From Strigamia acuminata (Eukaryota; Arthropoda; Chilopoda; Geophilomorpha; Linotaeniidae): a DNA stretch of 64,000 nucleotides. The stretch's first letter is position 1, and each line of letters opens with the position of its first letter. Positions 38,650 through 52,455 of this stretch are shown here, piece by piece. The notes beneath the pieces were generated by a model. The model had not been told where the DNA came from. It saw only the letters and a list, made by a program, of their open reading frames with translations, and did no database searches. A program made the position numbers and the translations under genes. The stretch is taken from the NCBI GenBank assembly GCA_949358305.1, contig OX442314.1:17911060-17975059 (forward strand). The letters run 5' to 3'.

Positions 38650-41600
38650 TCCGTCCCCTTCATCTCTCTGTCCCATAAACCACCCCCTTGTGCAGGATAT
38701 TTTTGAAAGTCATCAATTATCCAAATGACAGACTGGTGTCATGATAGAAAAAAATAAAAATATTTCAAAGGGCAAAACAACATTTGTTCTAAAATGGGAG
38801 AAAATCTGTCGCCTCGAAATCTTGTTCTCCTCCACAGATCTAATATTAATTTCCTGTCTTTTCTGTCGGGGCATTTACAACGTTTTAAATGCAATTTCTG
38901 ACTAATTTTATTGTGTTGATAACGCGCGTTCGGACAGGATTTCCTTCATGTGTATTCATACTGTTTCTCAAGATAAAAATTCTCTACAAATTCTTAACAT
39001 GTTCATCCAACGTTTTTTCCTAGAATTACACTTAATAAAATCATTAAAATTCAGTATTCACGGACCATTCACAAAAGACGTCTTTGGCAAGCCACATATT
39101 CTGCTTGCAAGGTCTTATAATCAAATTTGAAATCAACTTTCAGCGTCAAACTTGTCACTTTTTTTTCAGCCTTTGATCGGGATTAGGCAATAGCGAGTAA
39201 AATATGAGAATACATCTTGAAATTCTTCAGTGTAATCGCGATCTGTGGGTTTGGGCTGTCAAAGGTAGACACGACACAGCAGCAGATGGAGAGAAAGAAA
39301 AAGAGAGAAGTTAACTGGCCGATTAGTGTTGAATTACTTAGAGGACGAAATTTATGGATTCACCCCACTTTGGGCGACAAGCATCAAGGAAGAGAGGGGG
39401 TCGGGAGCTCGCAAGAAGCACAAGGGAATGCGCCTCACAGCGATCTGGACTTGTGCCTAATGCATTTTGCAAATTTAGCTGAACTATGATAAAGAAAAGT
39501 CGAGAGGTGGCAGCAAAAACATATTATTCTTAGATCTTATACCGCCTTCCACTACAAACAGCTCAAAATGTCAAAAGCAAATCTTTAAATAAAAAATGGA
39601 AATAAAAAAAATATGGCAAAGAATACCCTTTTTGTCTTTCATTCCAATCACAAATTCTCCAGCACCAACTCACAATCTGCAGCCACTATAATAACAATTA
39701 TAATAATAGTTATATTTTAAAACATATATAACCGATTAGCGTGCATTAAATTACAGCTGTTTGCAATGCTTTTTCGACACGCAATTGCAATTCAATAACT
39801 TCTTTCCAGAACACAAAGTACAAATACAACCTAGCAGTTTGTGATTTGATTAAATCCAACAAATTTTGCATTGATTAAAAAGAATTCCCTTTAATCAATG
39901 CAAAATTTAAATATAGTCGTTTAGGAGACTTAAAAATACCTAACTGTCTGTACTGACATTATTTCCCAATAAGCCCAATATTAAACAGCTTGCGCATTGC
40001 TTTTACTTTTTTCCGCATGAATTATGGTATGCTAATTTTTTGATTGCTAAAATTTGACACCTTAAAACCTAAAAAAAATCAATCAAAAAAAAGTCCTCGC
40101 GCTAAAATAATGGGTTTAACCTCGTTTTAATTTTTTTTAAGTGGTCCAATAAATTCGGAACACACCTTAAAAGTGTAATGTCTTGGAAAAGGGGCATTTA
40201 TTGGTTTACTGACGCGTGAACAGGTATTTTTTTCTCAAGCTTTCCCACTGAGAATTGATAATCACAGTATTACCCTTATCCTCATGCAAGGCTGAAAAAT
40301 AAAGCAGATCACCAAGAGCATGGTTGCTCCTGCACGTGACCCTAATCATCAATCATACTGTACGAGCTTTATAAAAAAAAAAAAGAGAATAGGAAAAAAG
40401 TACTACAAGAATAATGAAATGATGCCAACCTCACACATAATAGTAAAGTCCTCTCCTGCCAAAAGGCCTTTTTTCAATCAACTTTTTTAACCTTCAAAAG
40501 ACGTTTAACATTGACAAATGGTGTTTCATGAACACTGCACGTGCAATATCAAATTTTAATTAAATGATGGATTTTTCAACAACGAAAACGATCTCTCACA
40601 AACACTTTATCACACTCCATCACTGAATTCCATTTGCATTTTACATTGAGTAAATTAAGAAAAGGACATTTGAAATTATTCAAACGTAAAAAAAAAAAAA
40701 TTTCAATCTTGCCTTACCATTTGTGACCTTACATCAATGCATGATAAGTATATATCAAATCTACATCTTTTAATAGGAAGTTGTATTTTTTTTAATCATT
40801 TTTTTGTCATTATAATAAACAACATGTTGAAAAAATTCGATTAATAAAATTGATGACGATATTTTCAGTTCCGCTTATTAGCTCGTAGAAAGTTATCAAT
40901 TAGAAAATAAAAAATAGAGATAACCTAAATAAAAGTTCCATTTAAAAATTACTTCTTTCTTAATTGTTGATTGCTTTCCCGATTATAAATGCACGAAATT
41001 AAATACGTGAAACAGGAGAAAAAGGCAAAACATGTCCTTTTTTCAAGAAAGTTGTGCCCTTCAACCAACAAAACATAACTAATAAAGCACGCAATGCAAA
41101 AACAAAAAAAAAAATATATCTCACGAAATAACCTAATCAACTTAAACTGCCATAAAAATCGTTTCACATACTGTAGATAGAAAATAATAGCATAAAAACA
41201 AAAAAAATAATTATAAACAACATTCCTCAATTCGGTGCATTAGTTGCTAAGAGATGGCTCAACAAAAAAAAAAGCAGAACTTGACAAAAGTGAATTAAAA
41301 ACAAAGATTCAAAGAAAAAAACAAGTTAGAATAATATTCTAAAAAAAAAAATATTAATTAAAATATGAACTAATATTTTGTGAAATAAAAGAGTCGACAG
41401 CTGAACACAAATGTGAGTGATGAGTCAATAAGGTAAAATTCAATAGCTGTATGTTAAAAACGATTTGACACTTCCTTGACATTTATTTTCTCATAAATTT
41501 TGCCGAGAATTTTAAAAAGTCCAAAAAAAAAAAGTTTTTACAACGTTGGCTGCGAAATTGAATTTTTTTTCCTTCAGAATTTAAACCCGACAATTAAATG

Positions 41601-42433
41601 TTATTAAACTTTGTTTATAAACATTTCATTATTGCCTTGGAAACGAGGAAAGCAAAACGAGCTTACATCCTTGTTCAATGTTACCAAACTGAAATAATCA
41701 ATCCTAATTAATTCATCAATATATCACCATAGCAACCAGAAAATGTATAAATCCATTTCAACAATTTACAAAAAATTAATAATAACAATTTTACTCCTTA
41801 TCGCCGGAATTAATAGGAAAAAAAAAGATCAAAAAGAACAAATAACATCTGGCGCTTTTGTTTACGTTAAAAATCACTACCCTAGGCTTATAAATAATTG
41901 ATTTGTACGTAATGCCCGAGCAATCATTTCCACCCTAACAAAAATTAAAAATCCCAAGTTTGTAAAACGTAACACAAAACGACTAAAAATGAGTTATCCC
42001 AAACGGAAACGTGAGATCAAAAAGTATTATTTATCCCTTTGATGATGTGTGTGGAACGATGTGTGCAGCTACACACAGTCTGAAGGAAGTTCTCAGTTCT
42101 TCATTCATAACCACTACTTCGCAATAGCGAGGTTATTTTGCTGAGTGGAAAATGGCAAACTGTATTGATCTTACACCCAAGGAAAAATAGCAACTCATTT
42201 TCAAAATAACTCCAGATTCAATGGAACTTTTTTTTAAAGAAAAATAAATAAATAAAGTTAAAAAGAAAGAAAAAATACCTGTTAAATTCTCGTTCAGTCC
42301 GATGAACTCAATCTGAGTGATGAGAGCACTAGAAAAACAGATTTGGAAAACGTTTAGATTTTTAAACTGTCCTCATGTTTGATGAAACCGACCGAAGCTA
42401 AAATATTAATCGAAACACGAGAAATTTTCTGAC
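38650..42433. other. Gene-free AT-rich DNA, part 3
   Basis: No gene is recognised. Open frames such as 39217-39489 (+) begin with a hydrophobic stretch but lead to no known domain. The one notable structure is the perfect hairpin at 39861-39908, listed separately. Confidence 0.55.
39861..39908. repeat. Perfect 19-bp inverted repeat (hairpin)
   Basis: The left arm at 39861-39879 (AAATTTTGCATTGATTAAA) is the exact reverse complement of the right arm at 39890-39908, with a 10-nt spacer (AAGAATTCCC). The stem is too short for a typical animal microRNA precursor. It has no T-run terminator and no obvious target-site duplication. Confidence 0.9.
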
Positions 42434-42447
42434 GTTGCCATGGTAAC
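42434..42447. promoter_or_regulatory. Perfect RFX X-box
   Basis: GTTGCCATGGTAAC matches the palindromic RFX consensus GTTRCCNNRGYAAC at every fixed position. RFX factors control ciliary and sensory-neuron genes in animals. No ciliary gene is visible nearby, so a distal enhancer role is possible. Confidence 0.5.
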
Positions 42448-43623
42448 ACAGTATTACTTTCAAACCAAACAAAAGATAAATGTGCGTTTGTTGTCACGGA
42501 GACTCAAATGTTTGGATAGCGTTCAGATTTACACAAATCGTAAATTCAAAGACATTATAAACAATAAAATAAACAAAACAAAAACAAAAACACGTACCAA
42601 GATTTAAAAAAAAAAGAAAAACATGGGTTAAAAGAAATAAAATTGTTATTATTATTATTTACCTCATGCGAGCATTTGTCAAAAAGTGAACTGCAGCGTC
42701 CATCGCGCGTCCCTGTTTTAAACTACGATCAGAGTTAAGAGAAAGTTGCCATTTCCAGGAAGTTGTAAATACAAGTTCATTTCCTTTTTTATTATTTTTC
42801 CTCTCGGTTTTCTAAACCTTTATTTAGGCCTAAAAAATGAACGCTAATTATTTATTCACCGATTTAAATTCCATCAAAAAATGTTAATCAAAAGCCAAGG
42901 CTGATGTTCCCGCCTGGGGCCCTTATATCAGTTTCAAATTTTACTTGATTGGCCCATTGAGTGACAAAAGGGCCTTTTCTCATTCCCACATACAAATGGG
43001 GCCATGAATTAGATCCATGTCAAATAACAGTGACAAGCTTGAAACCGGATTTAAAAAAAAATTAAGAGAAAGGAAAGTTAAATTCAATATAAAACCCATT
43101 AAGGCTCATTACCCCATTTGGGGCTCTTTTCACAGGATATGGGGCTCCATACTCCCAAGATTTGAGTTGAAGCCCATTAAGAATTGATCAGGAAATTACA
43201 AATCTGGAAAGGACAATGTGTCCTCTCCTCAATTTCAAATTGAGATCACTTGTACAGGAGTTTGCCAAATCAACTTTAATCAGATTATCATCCACTCCCA
43301 CCCTATTTTTCCCATCAATGTCTATCAAAATACTTTTTCCCACAATGCACCGTCTCAAAAAACCTATCCCATCACGTACACAACGTACGTACGAGTGCAC
43401 ACAGCCCTGATTCGATTAAAATATCTAGTACTTATTTGCTACGTACCCCTTTAGCTCCACTAACGATTCAGATTGAATGAATGACATTTGCAGATTTGCT
43501 TTCCCTTCCTTCAGATCACTTGCTCTCCGCAATGGATAGTGGGAAGAACACGTTTATTACGTCATCAATTGTGGTAAAATGATTTTTCCCTCAATTAAAT
43601 TAAATCAATCCACATGTGCTGTG

Positions 43624-43637
43624 GTTACCTGGGCAAC
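43624..43637. promoter_or_regulatory. Perfect RFX X-box
   Basis: GTTACCTGGGCAAC also matches the full RFX consensus, about 1.2 kb from the previous X-box. The segment between them is somewhat GC-richer than its flanks and contains CCCCATTTGGGG at 43112-43123. Confidence 0.5.
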
Positions 43638-44810
43638 CGAATTTTATTTATTGACAACTAACAAAAGGCGGCCATATTTAATTACTGTCTTTCCCTCGCC
43701 ATCAAATGAGGAATAAATGATTCGCAACATAGAGACGAACAATGCTGATTTCAACAGTTTCGCCGAATCTGTTGAGCTTGGATTGATTTATTTTTTGTTT
43801 ACACGTAACTAAAGGGTTAATCAACACCGTACAAGGGAAGGGTGTGGGATTAAGAGGTGGGTCCCTTTTTCCGGTTAGGTATGTACGAAAACATAATTTT
43901 CAACCATTATTTATCGGAACAGGAATTGACCAACTGATATCAAAAATAAAAAAAATAAAAAATATACAAAAAATTCGAATTAAATTTAGACCTTTTTTTA
44001 ATGGAAGTGATTTTTTTTCATATTTAACCCGAAAGAACTTCCACATAACACAGGATGTTTATGTCACGACTCTTGTAGGCCTTTTGTGTCTATAAGTGAG
44101 GTATAAATTTCCTGCGCCTTGTGTCAGATTACCAACAGTTTAACGGTGTTGGTGAAATAGAAAACTCGCCTTGCCTTGCCCCAAACTTCACAAATATACA
44201 CAAAACACAGCTGGAGAAAGGTCATGATGCTTCCTCCAACATTAACACCTTCTCTATAAGAAAATTGTAAACAGTTTTCAGAAAATATATTCGCCCTTGG
44301 AGACCCCAAAAAAAATAACTTTTTTTTTCTTCGTTTATTTATAATTGTAATAATAACAACCAACAAAAAATGGTTGAGAAATTCCAAACTGTAACTGGAG
44401 AAGAAGCACTGTGACACTTTTATAAATAAAATACTAAACTGCTTGAACATTTCAACAAGAGGAATATCCTTTTCCAATAATTCCAATAATTTTTATGGTT
44501 TCTTATTCAAACATTTTGTTTCTTTTTTTTTGGGTGTAATTTCATAATTGTCCCTATTTTACCGAGAATGATGGCGACCCAAAACTTCGAATCAAGCCAG
44601 CGCCGACCGACTCCTTTAAGAACTTCTACCAGAATGTTTATCTACATTAGAGAAAACAGAAACAGGAAATGGACTTGGATATTCCTATGTCAGATTCCAA
44701 GCAAAAAAACAGGTAAAAATTGAAATAGAAAGTTTAAATAAAAGCAAACAAAAAGGATGTGTTTAATTTTTAGAAATCTGACAGAAATAAAGTATGAATA
44801 AAATTAATAC

Positions 44811-44856
44811 TAATAATAATAATGAACCGTTATAAAAATTATTATTATTATTATTA
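44811..44856. repeat. Inverted TAA/TTA repeats (hairpin)
   Basis: A (TAA)n run at 44811-44823 is followed after 14 nt by a (TTA)n run at 44838-44856. They can pair over 13 bp. This probably arose from microsatellite growth. Confidence 0.75.
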
Positions 44857-46684
44857 ACAAAAAAATGGTAATCTGATATATAAATTAGTCCCAAAATGTA
44901 GACTTTAAACGAAAATGTGAAATTGTTATTTACAAATTGTGATTACATTTCATTTATTATAAAAAAAATATATGATAAATATATTTTTTTAAACAAACAG
45001 ATGCTTTATAATTAACAAAATTTCCTTCCAAAATTCCCCCAGTGCATAATAAAGTAATTAAAAATCAAAATTGCATGCAATATTTAAATTTTACTGTTCA
45101 ATTAATGATTCATTCAAACTTTAATTATCTTTTTGTGTGCAAAGTTTAAGGATTTAATTTTTAATTCCATTCTTTATGCTTTAAACTTAATTTACAAACA
45201 CAATGTAAGAAACACAGCATAAAACAAATCCATTTTTCCCGCCAGAAAATTTGGGTCGGACGACTTTATCGCATCATTTTAATCATCCTCCAATTTTTTT
45301 GTGTCATCATCATTTTTCAACATCTCAAAACTCAAAACTTGCATTTCACACACTCCTCAGTTCCTTCCTGTGACCTCATCGCACCAAGTTGCCACGTTTT
45401 CTGTTTCTCAGATCAGCTTTAAAATATATTTTTTACCCCTTTTATCATTCCCACATATGTGGTAAAAGTTGACTGACCTTGCCTAATGACTTGAACATCT
45501 GTTCATCTTTTCTCTCTATGCAAGCAGCATGTAAATTTGTCTCATTTTTTTTCTTTCATCTCCTCTCATATAGTGCACTACTTTTTAATCTGTCACAATC
45601 TCATTTTTCAATTTTCCCCCGCTTCAGTCAAATAAAAATAAAAATTTCCCATATGCTTCATCCACACACATCATCTCTTTTTTCCAATGCAATAGAGTCA
45701 TCCACTCAACAATTTTTATATCTTTTAAGACTCCCATTTTTTCCTAATATAAAAAAAAATAATATTTATTTTTTTTATTTTTTTTTCTCTAAATTCTGGT
45801 ATAAATTACCCCTCTCTTCAGCATTACGGATAAAAATAAAAATTAAAAATCCTAAAAATATAAAATTAAAAAAAAATTGATTGAAGCAAAGTTATTTTTA
45901 CTCAATCTTAAAATTCTCCAGCTCATGTCAGTGTGATTACAACGAAGTCAAATCTTTTCTAGCACTGTTAAATTTATGATTGATAAAATAGCCTTCTTTT
46001 TTGCTCGTGTGAGTATTGAAGCAATTGAAACAGTAGATGCCTTGATTCGTCAAGTGCGCAACCATCATAAATCGACCGATGTACAAAAAGCATCTACGAA
46101 ATTAACTCACTGAATAAACCAATTAAGCTTGGTTTCAATCTTAAAATAGGTTACAAACGTGAAGATTGTACAAGATTAATGCAAGTAGAGCGCTTAACAG
46201 ATGCTCATACCTAATAAAAGTCTATTTACCAAAGCCATTTAAGCCGTCATTACCATTACAATTCCAAATGATAATTATACTTGCAGATAAACATTTTTAA
46301 ATCAAACATCGAGTTCTATTAGAACTATCTGGACTAATAAACTTACAAATGGCAAATTACAGATAATAAAACCAGCAATTGCATCAATTGCGTATAAATT
46401 GTCCAAAGCAGAGCCATTTTAACTCAATTTCACGTAATGCCATTAACGTTTTTACCTCCGATGTCCCCATGTTAATGTACTAATTTCCAAACCTTGGTCC
46501 GCTTATTTGAAATAAGCTTTCAAAAAAAATCAATTAGTGCGAAATCATGAACTGAATAAACATTAAATATAGAAATATTGCGTAACAAATTTAAAAAAAA
46601 AAAAAAACACGATTTTAAAATCCACACGTGGCAAGTCAAGTTAACAAGCATCAGTTTGGACTAGAATAAATTGTGCGAACATTC

Positions 46685-46704
46685 AATGAATGAATGAATG
46701 AACG
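46685..46704. repeat. (AATG)4 microsatellite
   Basis: Four AATG units followed by an AACG variant. Confidence 0.85.
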
Positions 46705-49700
46705 AACATCTCAAGAATGAAATGCCGGAATTCAAGGAGTGGAAAGAAAGGAAGTGGGTGAGTTTTACTGATGCCATCAAGCGATGCACTTTGCTTTTAT
46801 CTCTCTTCACGGTCTTCTCTCTCTCGCGCGCTCCCAAATGATGGAATAACAAGATTCGCCATGATCGGTGAGCACTGTAGAATTGCAGCAAAAACGGCGA
46901 AGCAAACCGAAAGAACGTGAATGACCGACACTTTGGATCGTCCTTGTTAATTAGGTGTTGTCACCTCGGCAAGTTTCTAAGAAGGAATGAAAAACACTCG
47001 AAATGGGCGAGGCTCAAGATTTGCTAATTTCCTTCTGCCATTGGTAGAAATCTGAAAGAAGGGCGAGCAAGAAGGAAATTTCTCGACAGAAACAACGAAT
47101 TAATCTTCCCCTTTAGAGTTGAGGGAAAAAAAAACCAGCAAAACCGCAAACATGAAATGGTCATTTCAATTTTCAACCCTTCCGTGACTTTTACACGGAT
47201 GATAGATGGTACGATCAGATTACAAGCATTTTCCACGAACGGACTGCGCAACAATAAAAAAGGACAAGATAATTAGAATCAACTTTTCTTCGCAAACGAC
47301 ATGAATTTCAAATCCACATTATTAATTTTTTTTTTAATTTTTTTAATTCTCCAAACCTGCCAGCCTTTAATCTTCCTATATTTAGGTATAATGATTGCTT
47401 TTTTGTTGCACTAAGCGTGCGGACGCAGTTAGAAAAGCAATGCGATGTAAATGTCACCTTAATCTGTGATCGTCAATAATTTTTAATTGGTGCTTAAACG
47501 TAGGAATATCAGTAGAGTCGTCATTCATTCTGCGCAAGCAGTGCAATAATAATAATCTTAAATCACGTCTCAAAGAGTCAACTTTTATCTTCATCTCGGT
47601 AACACACTTGACGCACTTGTCTACGCCATCAATTGCATGAAGAAACATTGGCACGGTCACTTGATTTTCTGCCTAATTTGATCTAAATTTGTAGGTAAAC
47701 ACTGTAAAATGAGAATCGTTTTTTTTCCTCGTCAGATTAACGAAATGATCAAGTCAGTGACCGCACCGATAAAAACGAGAAGCGAGCTGCCACTGACTTG
47801 GCAAAACAAAATTTCGAGAGCACGGAGCGGGTGTGCCTGTCACTCTTCTCACCAGACATTGGAATGGGAGAGAAAAAAAGAAACGAAGCTGACTTGCATA
47901 ATCTTCTCCGCCATACAAAGATCTAATGAAGCATGACAGACCTTTTCTTTGCTCACATTTCTGGAAACCAAAAAAAAAACAAAAAAAACAAAAAAAAAAA
48001 TTTAAAATCTCCGATTTCGCACATCATGCATTGAGACACCTCTCCGACCGTCAGAATAGTGAAAGGGGTCGCGTGTAAACTGGGCAGTTGATCTCTGACC
48101 CTTAAATCTGCCCATCATCAACCCAATTGCATCGTGACACCCTCCCCTGACATTTTCAACTCGCGGCTTCCCATTCATACATACTCAACGAGCCTTGCAA
48201 ACCTTTGAATTGTGCACTCAATTTCATCCAATCCGCATCGCACATTTTTTTAAAAAACAGACGAATAAAAAGTCAAGAAAAATCACAATTAATAAAATTA
48301 ACTTTTTTTTCAAACAAATATATTTTTTAAAATGAAAGAATTGATCTACTAATCGATCCTCATTTTTTGTTCGTGTCCCTTCTAATTTCTAACCACTCAA
48401 AACGTCTATCTCGTTCTACCATTTCAACTAAGACAATTACTTTCTAACACCTCAACCGTTTTTTTTTCTTAATCTCCTAATTTTTTATTCCCACCTTTCA
48501 ACTCCGCCCGACTCATTAAAAGTTCGATATGTTATTTTTTTTCTTTCTTCTTCTGGGATGTATCTCCACTTTATCTACACGCGTGTTCTGCCATAAGATC
48601 TACTAATGGACCTGTCTAACATGCAGCCGGCTGCCATCACAAAATACCTACCTCATTGCAAAATGCCCTCTACAACAAACCCTCACCTTACCACCAACCA
48701 AATGCCTCGCAGGCAAATCGTAACTTACGGCCAAAAGAGGAGAAGGAGGCACTTATTTACGCCATTACAACACTGAGCAATTATTAGTCCAACCAAGGTT
48801 TTTCGCATTTTTTTTCCCTTTAAACTTTTAATACACGAACGGATTTGGGCGGAAAATTATCCCCTATTCACAATTCTATATTAATTTCTATTGTTCTCTT
48901 CTACAAAAAAAAATATATATTATTTTTAATTTTTCTTTTTAGTATGTGGATGTACCGAAAATTAAATTTACATCAAGGCAGGAGGGACTGTACCATTAAG
49001 AATTGGAAATACTCCAATTAAAATCAAAGTAATTTGAAGCTAATAACTAATTTTATTGTATATTATTATAAATAAAAATATAAAATTAAACCATTTTTAT
49101 TGCGGATCCGTTATGTAATCTCAAAATTGTTGCAATCCGCAATTTAAACCTGATTTATGTGGCAAAACCAAAAATGGTAGAATGATTCCTCCCTAATCTT
49201 TTCCCTCATAATTTCGGTAATTTCTCTAATCTAGTGTTTTCATTTTACTGACCCCTCTCTATTTTCCTTTCTTTTTACCGAAACTACCTAGGGGAATAAA
49301 GTTTTAGGGGAAAAAAAATATTTAAGTCTTGTCAAAGTATGCAGCTGGTCCAAAATTAAGATAAGAGAAGACAGTAAATAAATAATTTACTGGCACTGGC
49401 CTTAGTTTCAAAGATCCTGTCTGCGAATCTGGAATAAAAAAGAAATTTACAAACGTTTTCAATTCCACACAAGTTGAAGAATTGAGACACGAAAATAAAT
49501 TTGATTTCCATGAAGCTTAATTTATTCCAAAGTGTGAAAGAAAACTTATTTCCTGTTGTCAAGAAATATTTCCAGCACATAAATCGCACTCATCACTTAG
49601 GCAAAAATATCTCTAAACAGGTTTTTTTTTTATTTATTTTTAATTTTAATATATAACGCTAAAAGATTGGAGTTTCCTCTGCATTAAAATTATTATTCAC

Positions 49701-52416
49701 TTTTCAAGTTGTAATCTCTTACAAGATTAAGCTCATATCCCCTTATATGGGTGTGGTTGTGTTCACCGCACTTGTTATTCTATCAATGTCCACTGTTCAA
49801 CAAACTTCGAGACATTTTCAACCCCTCGCAAAAAAAGCCTTAACTCAATTTGTAGTAAATCGAATAACCTATATTTTGCCAATTTCAGCAAATTAACCCA
49901 ATTATAAAATATTTCTTTTAAAAAAAAAATAAAATAAATAAAATCAAAGCTATAAAATTGTCGGAAATTAATAACATGATATAAAAATATTTATTCGAAA
50001 AATCCCCAAAATGGGTGTAAATATTTCACCAATAAATCTAAAAACCAAAAAAAAAAACTAAATTAAAAATAAATAAAAAAATAAAAAAAAGAAATTAAAT
50101 GTAATGATTTATTTTCTATAAACATAATTATCATATTTACCACAAAAAAAATATATATATACGAAATCTCAAGTTCAAACTGTGGGCTTGATATTTATAT
50201 TTAATAAATAATTCAAATCTCGTCCTTGGAAAAATCAACATAAAAGAAAGAAAAAAAGAGCTCCATATGATGGTGATTCTTCGTACTATGAGAAAGAGGG
50301 AGAAAAGGAGAAGAATGTCAAATGAAAGGAGCTTTCTCTTGTCGACTTCATCCCTCCACCCTCCCATCTTCTGTGGTCTGACGTGAGCTACAAGTTGTTT
50401 TGGCAGGCCTCACGTAAGCGCGTGATTTAAAGCGAAATGTAATGGCGACGCCAATCAAGACACCTCAAAAATCTCATTTGAACATGGTTCAAATGGAAAA
50501 TTAAATTAAATGTGAAAAGATGGCTATAAAAAACACAATAAAAATTAATAAGAAAAGAAAAAATGGCCGCAATTCCCAAACTTCCAAATTGATTCTTACA
50601 CGAGGAAGAAAAAAGGTTCATAGGTGCGCTGAGGGACCCAAAATAACCGGTGATGAATAATCGAGGGTCCGTGGCCCGATCAAAGGGGACACGCTTGTCG
50701 TCTGGTTGGCGCGAGTACACCGTATCGAACGCGCACCACTAGCGTCTCCCTACCCACTCTATCAGACTACACACCCCTTTTAAAAAAATTTAAAAAACAC
50801 CACCACCTTGAGGCACCATATGTTGTAAAGTGACAAGTGTGACCAAACTGAAAAATCCACACGATTTTTATATTTTTTCCTTCTCTTTTATGTTTTAAAA
50901 GGAAAGAAAATAAAGAAAAAACAATTTCTTTTTTTTTAAAAGTCATTTGAAAGAATTTAGGACAAGAGACAATTTGGAAAAAAAAATCAAAAAACAAAAA
51001 TAATATCGCATGATTGGATGTTATTTTTAAAATTGAGAGCCGCATTGTGTTTGTTTAAAAAAACTCTTGCCGACGCCATCTATTGGAAGTCAGAAAAAGT
51101 TTTCTTGTAACGGTATAAGCGTTGAAGTTAAAAAATTAAATTTTTAAGATGAAACATAAAGTTTAGAATGATTTTTCAACATTGGAGCAGATGAAAGGGG
51201 ATTTGACGGTGGAAAAAAAAATGTTATATAGAATTAGAAATTTCGTTTTATTATTAATGATCGTAAAGGTGTTTCAGGTAGACTAACCATTTGTTTTCAT
51301 CACAATACTCAACTGACACCCCTAGAAAAAGTGGAAATTAACAAAAGATCTTATGCAGGTTCGACAAAACTCGTTTTCAGCAATCACTCATCACATCCTT
51401 ACACAACATCAAGTAAAAATAAAATAATAATAATAAAAAAAAATCATCACTTGGCAACAACAACAAAAAACACTTTTAAGAAATTCTTTCTTCTACGGTT
51501 CCACACTAATTGCATATAATTAAGGTTTGGAACAAAAAAATTATAATTGTCAAGGAAATAAACAAAAACACCTGCTTTTAAACTTAAATTGCGCCGAAAC
51601 CGCCAAAAAAATGTTAATGTGTAAAATGTTGGATATTCTCAAATCCATTCCATTCTAATGTAAAATTAATTTTTAATCATAATAAGGAGATTGAACCAGA
51701 AATTTCAAAAAAAAAAATATTTTTTCATTTTTTTTTTCCACTTACGATAATTTTCAAATAAAAAAATCCTAGAAAGAAGGAAAAAAAACGTGAAGAAAAT
51801 GATCGATGAAGTCGTTTAGCGTTAACTTCATTTACCAGTTTCGAACTATAAAAAATTTTGAACTTTTCCAACAAATTTAAAAAGAAAATCGATTAACTTT
51901 TTGTATTTTTTTTAAATTTATTGACAAAACTATAAAGTTGTCAAAAATAATAATTATAAAAAAATAATAAATAAAAAGATATTTTCCAAAGATTAGATTA
52001 TAAACGGAGTCTGCATAAAAGTTGAACAAACTAAACGAATCTCAAGTATTCCAAGTGCACTACACCGGATTTATATCTGGTGAGAAAAACTAACAATCGA
52101 AATCCCCGCAAATTTTCAATAAGTGTCAAGTCAATAGACTTTAAGGGATATCGTTGAGAAATTCCCTCTGAAAACAGCTTCCCTATAGGATAATCTAATG
52201 AAGCTATTGGTAGAACCCCAAACTTCGGACAGGGACTTTCTCCAGAAGAATGGACGCCAATTTTTCAAGCAGCAGGGGATTGTGGATAAGGATGAAGTGG
52301 GGATAAGAGCACAAGAAAGATAATTTTTGCCACTGCCACTTTCTTTGAAAAATTAACAAAAGCCTTTATCTACTCATAATTTACAGCCAAAAAATAAAAT
52401 AAACCAAATTCGTCTT

Positions 52417-52418
<2 letters not shown>

Positions 52419-52455
<37 letters not shown>
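52419..52455. repeat. (TAA)12 microsatellite
   Basis: A 37-bp uninterrupted TAA run, the longest trinucleotide repeat in the window. Confidence 0.95.

Noticed and set aside
39217-39489. 90-codon frame beginning with a signal-peptide-like stretch
   Set aside because: The hydrophobic start is short and no cleavage context, cysteine pattern or known domain follows.
45479-45880. 133-codon open frame on the plus strand
   Set aside because: S/F/I/K-rich translation of T-runs that ends in lysine-rich low complexity; no known family.
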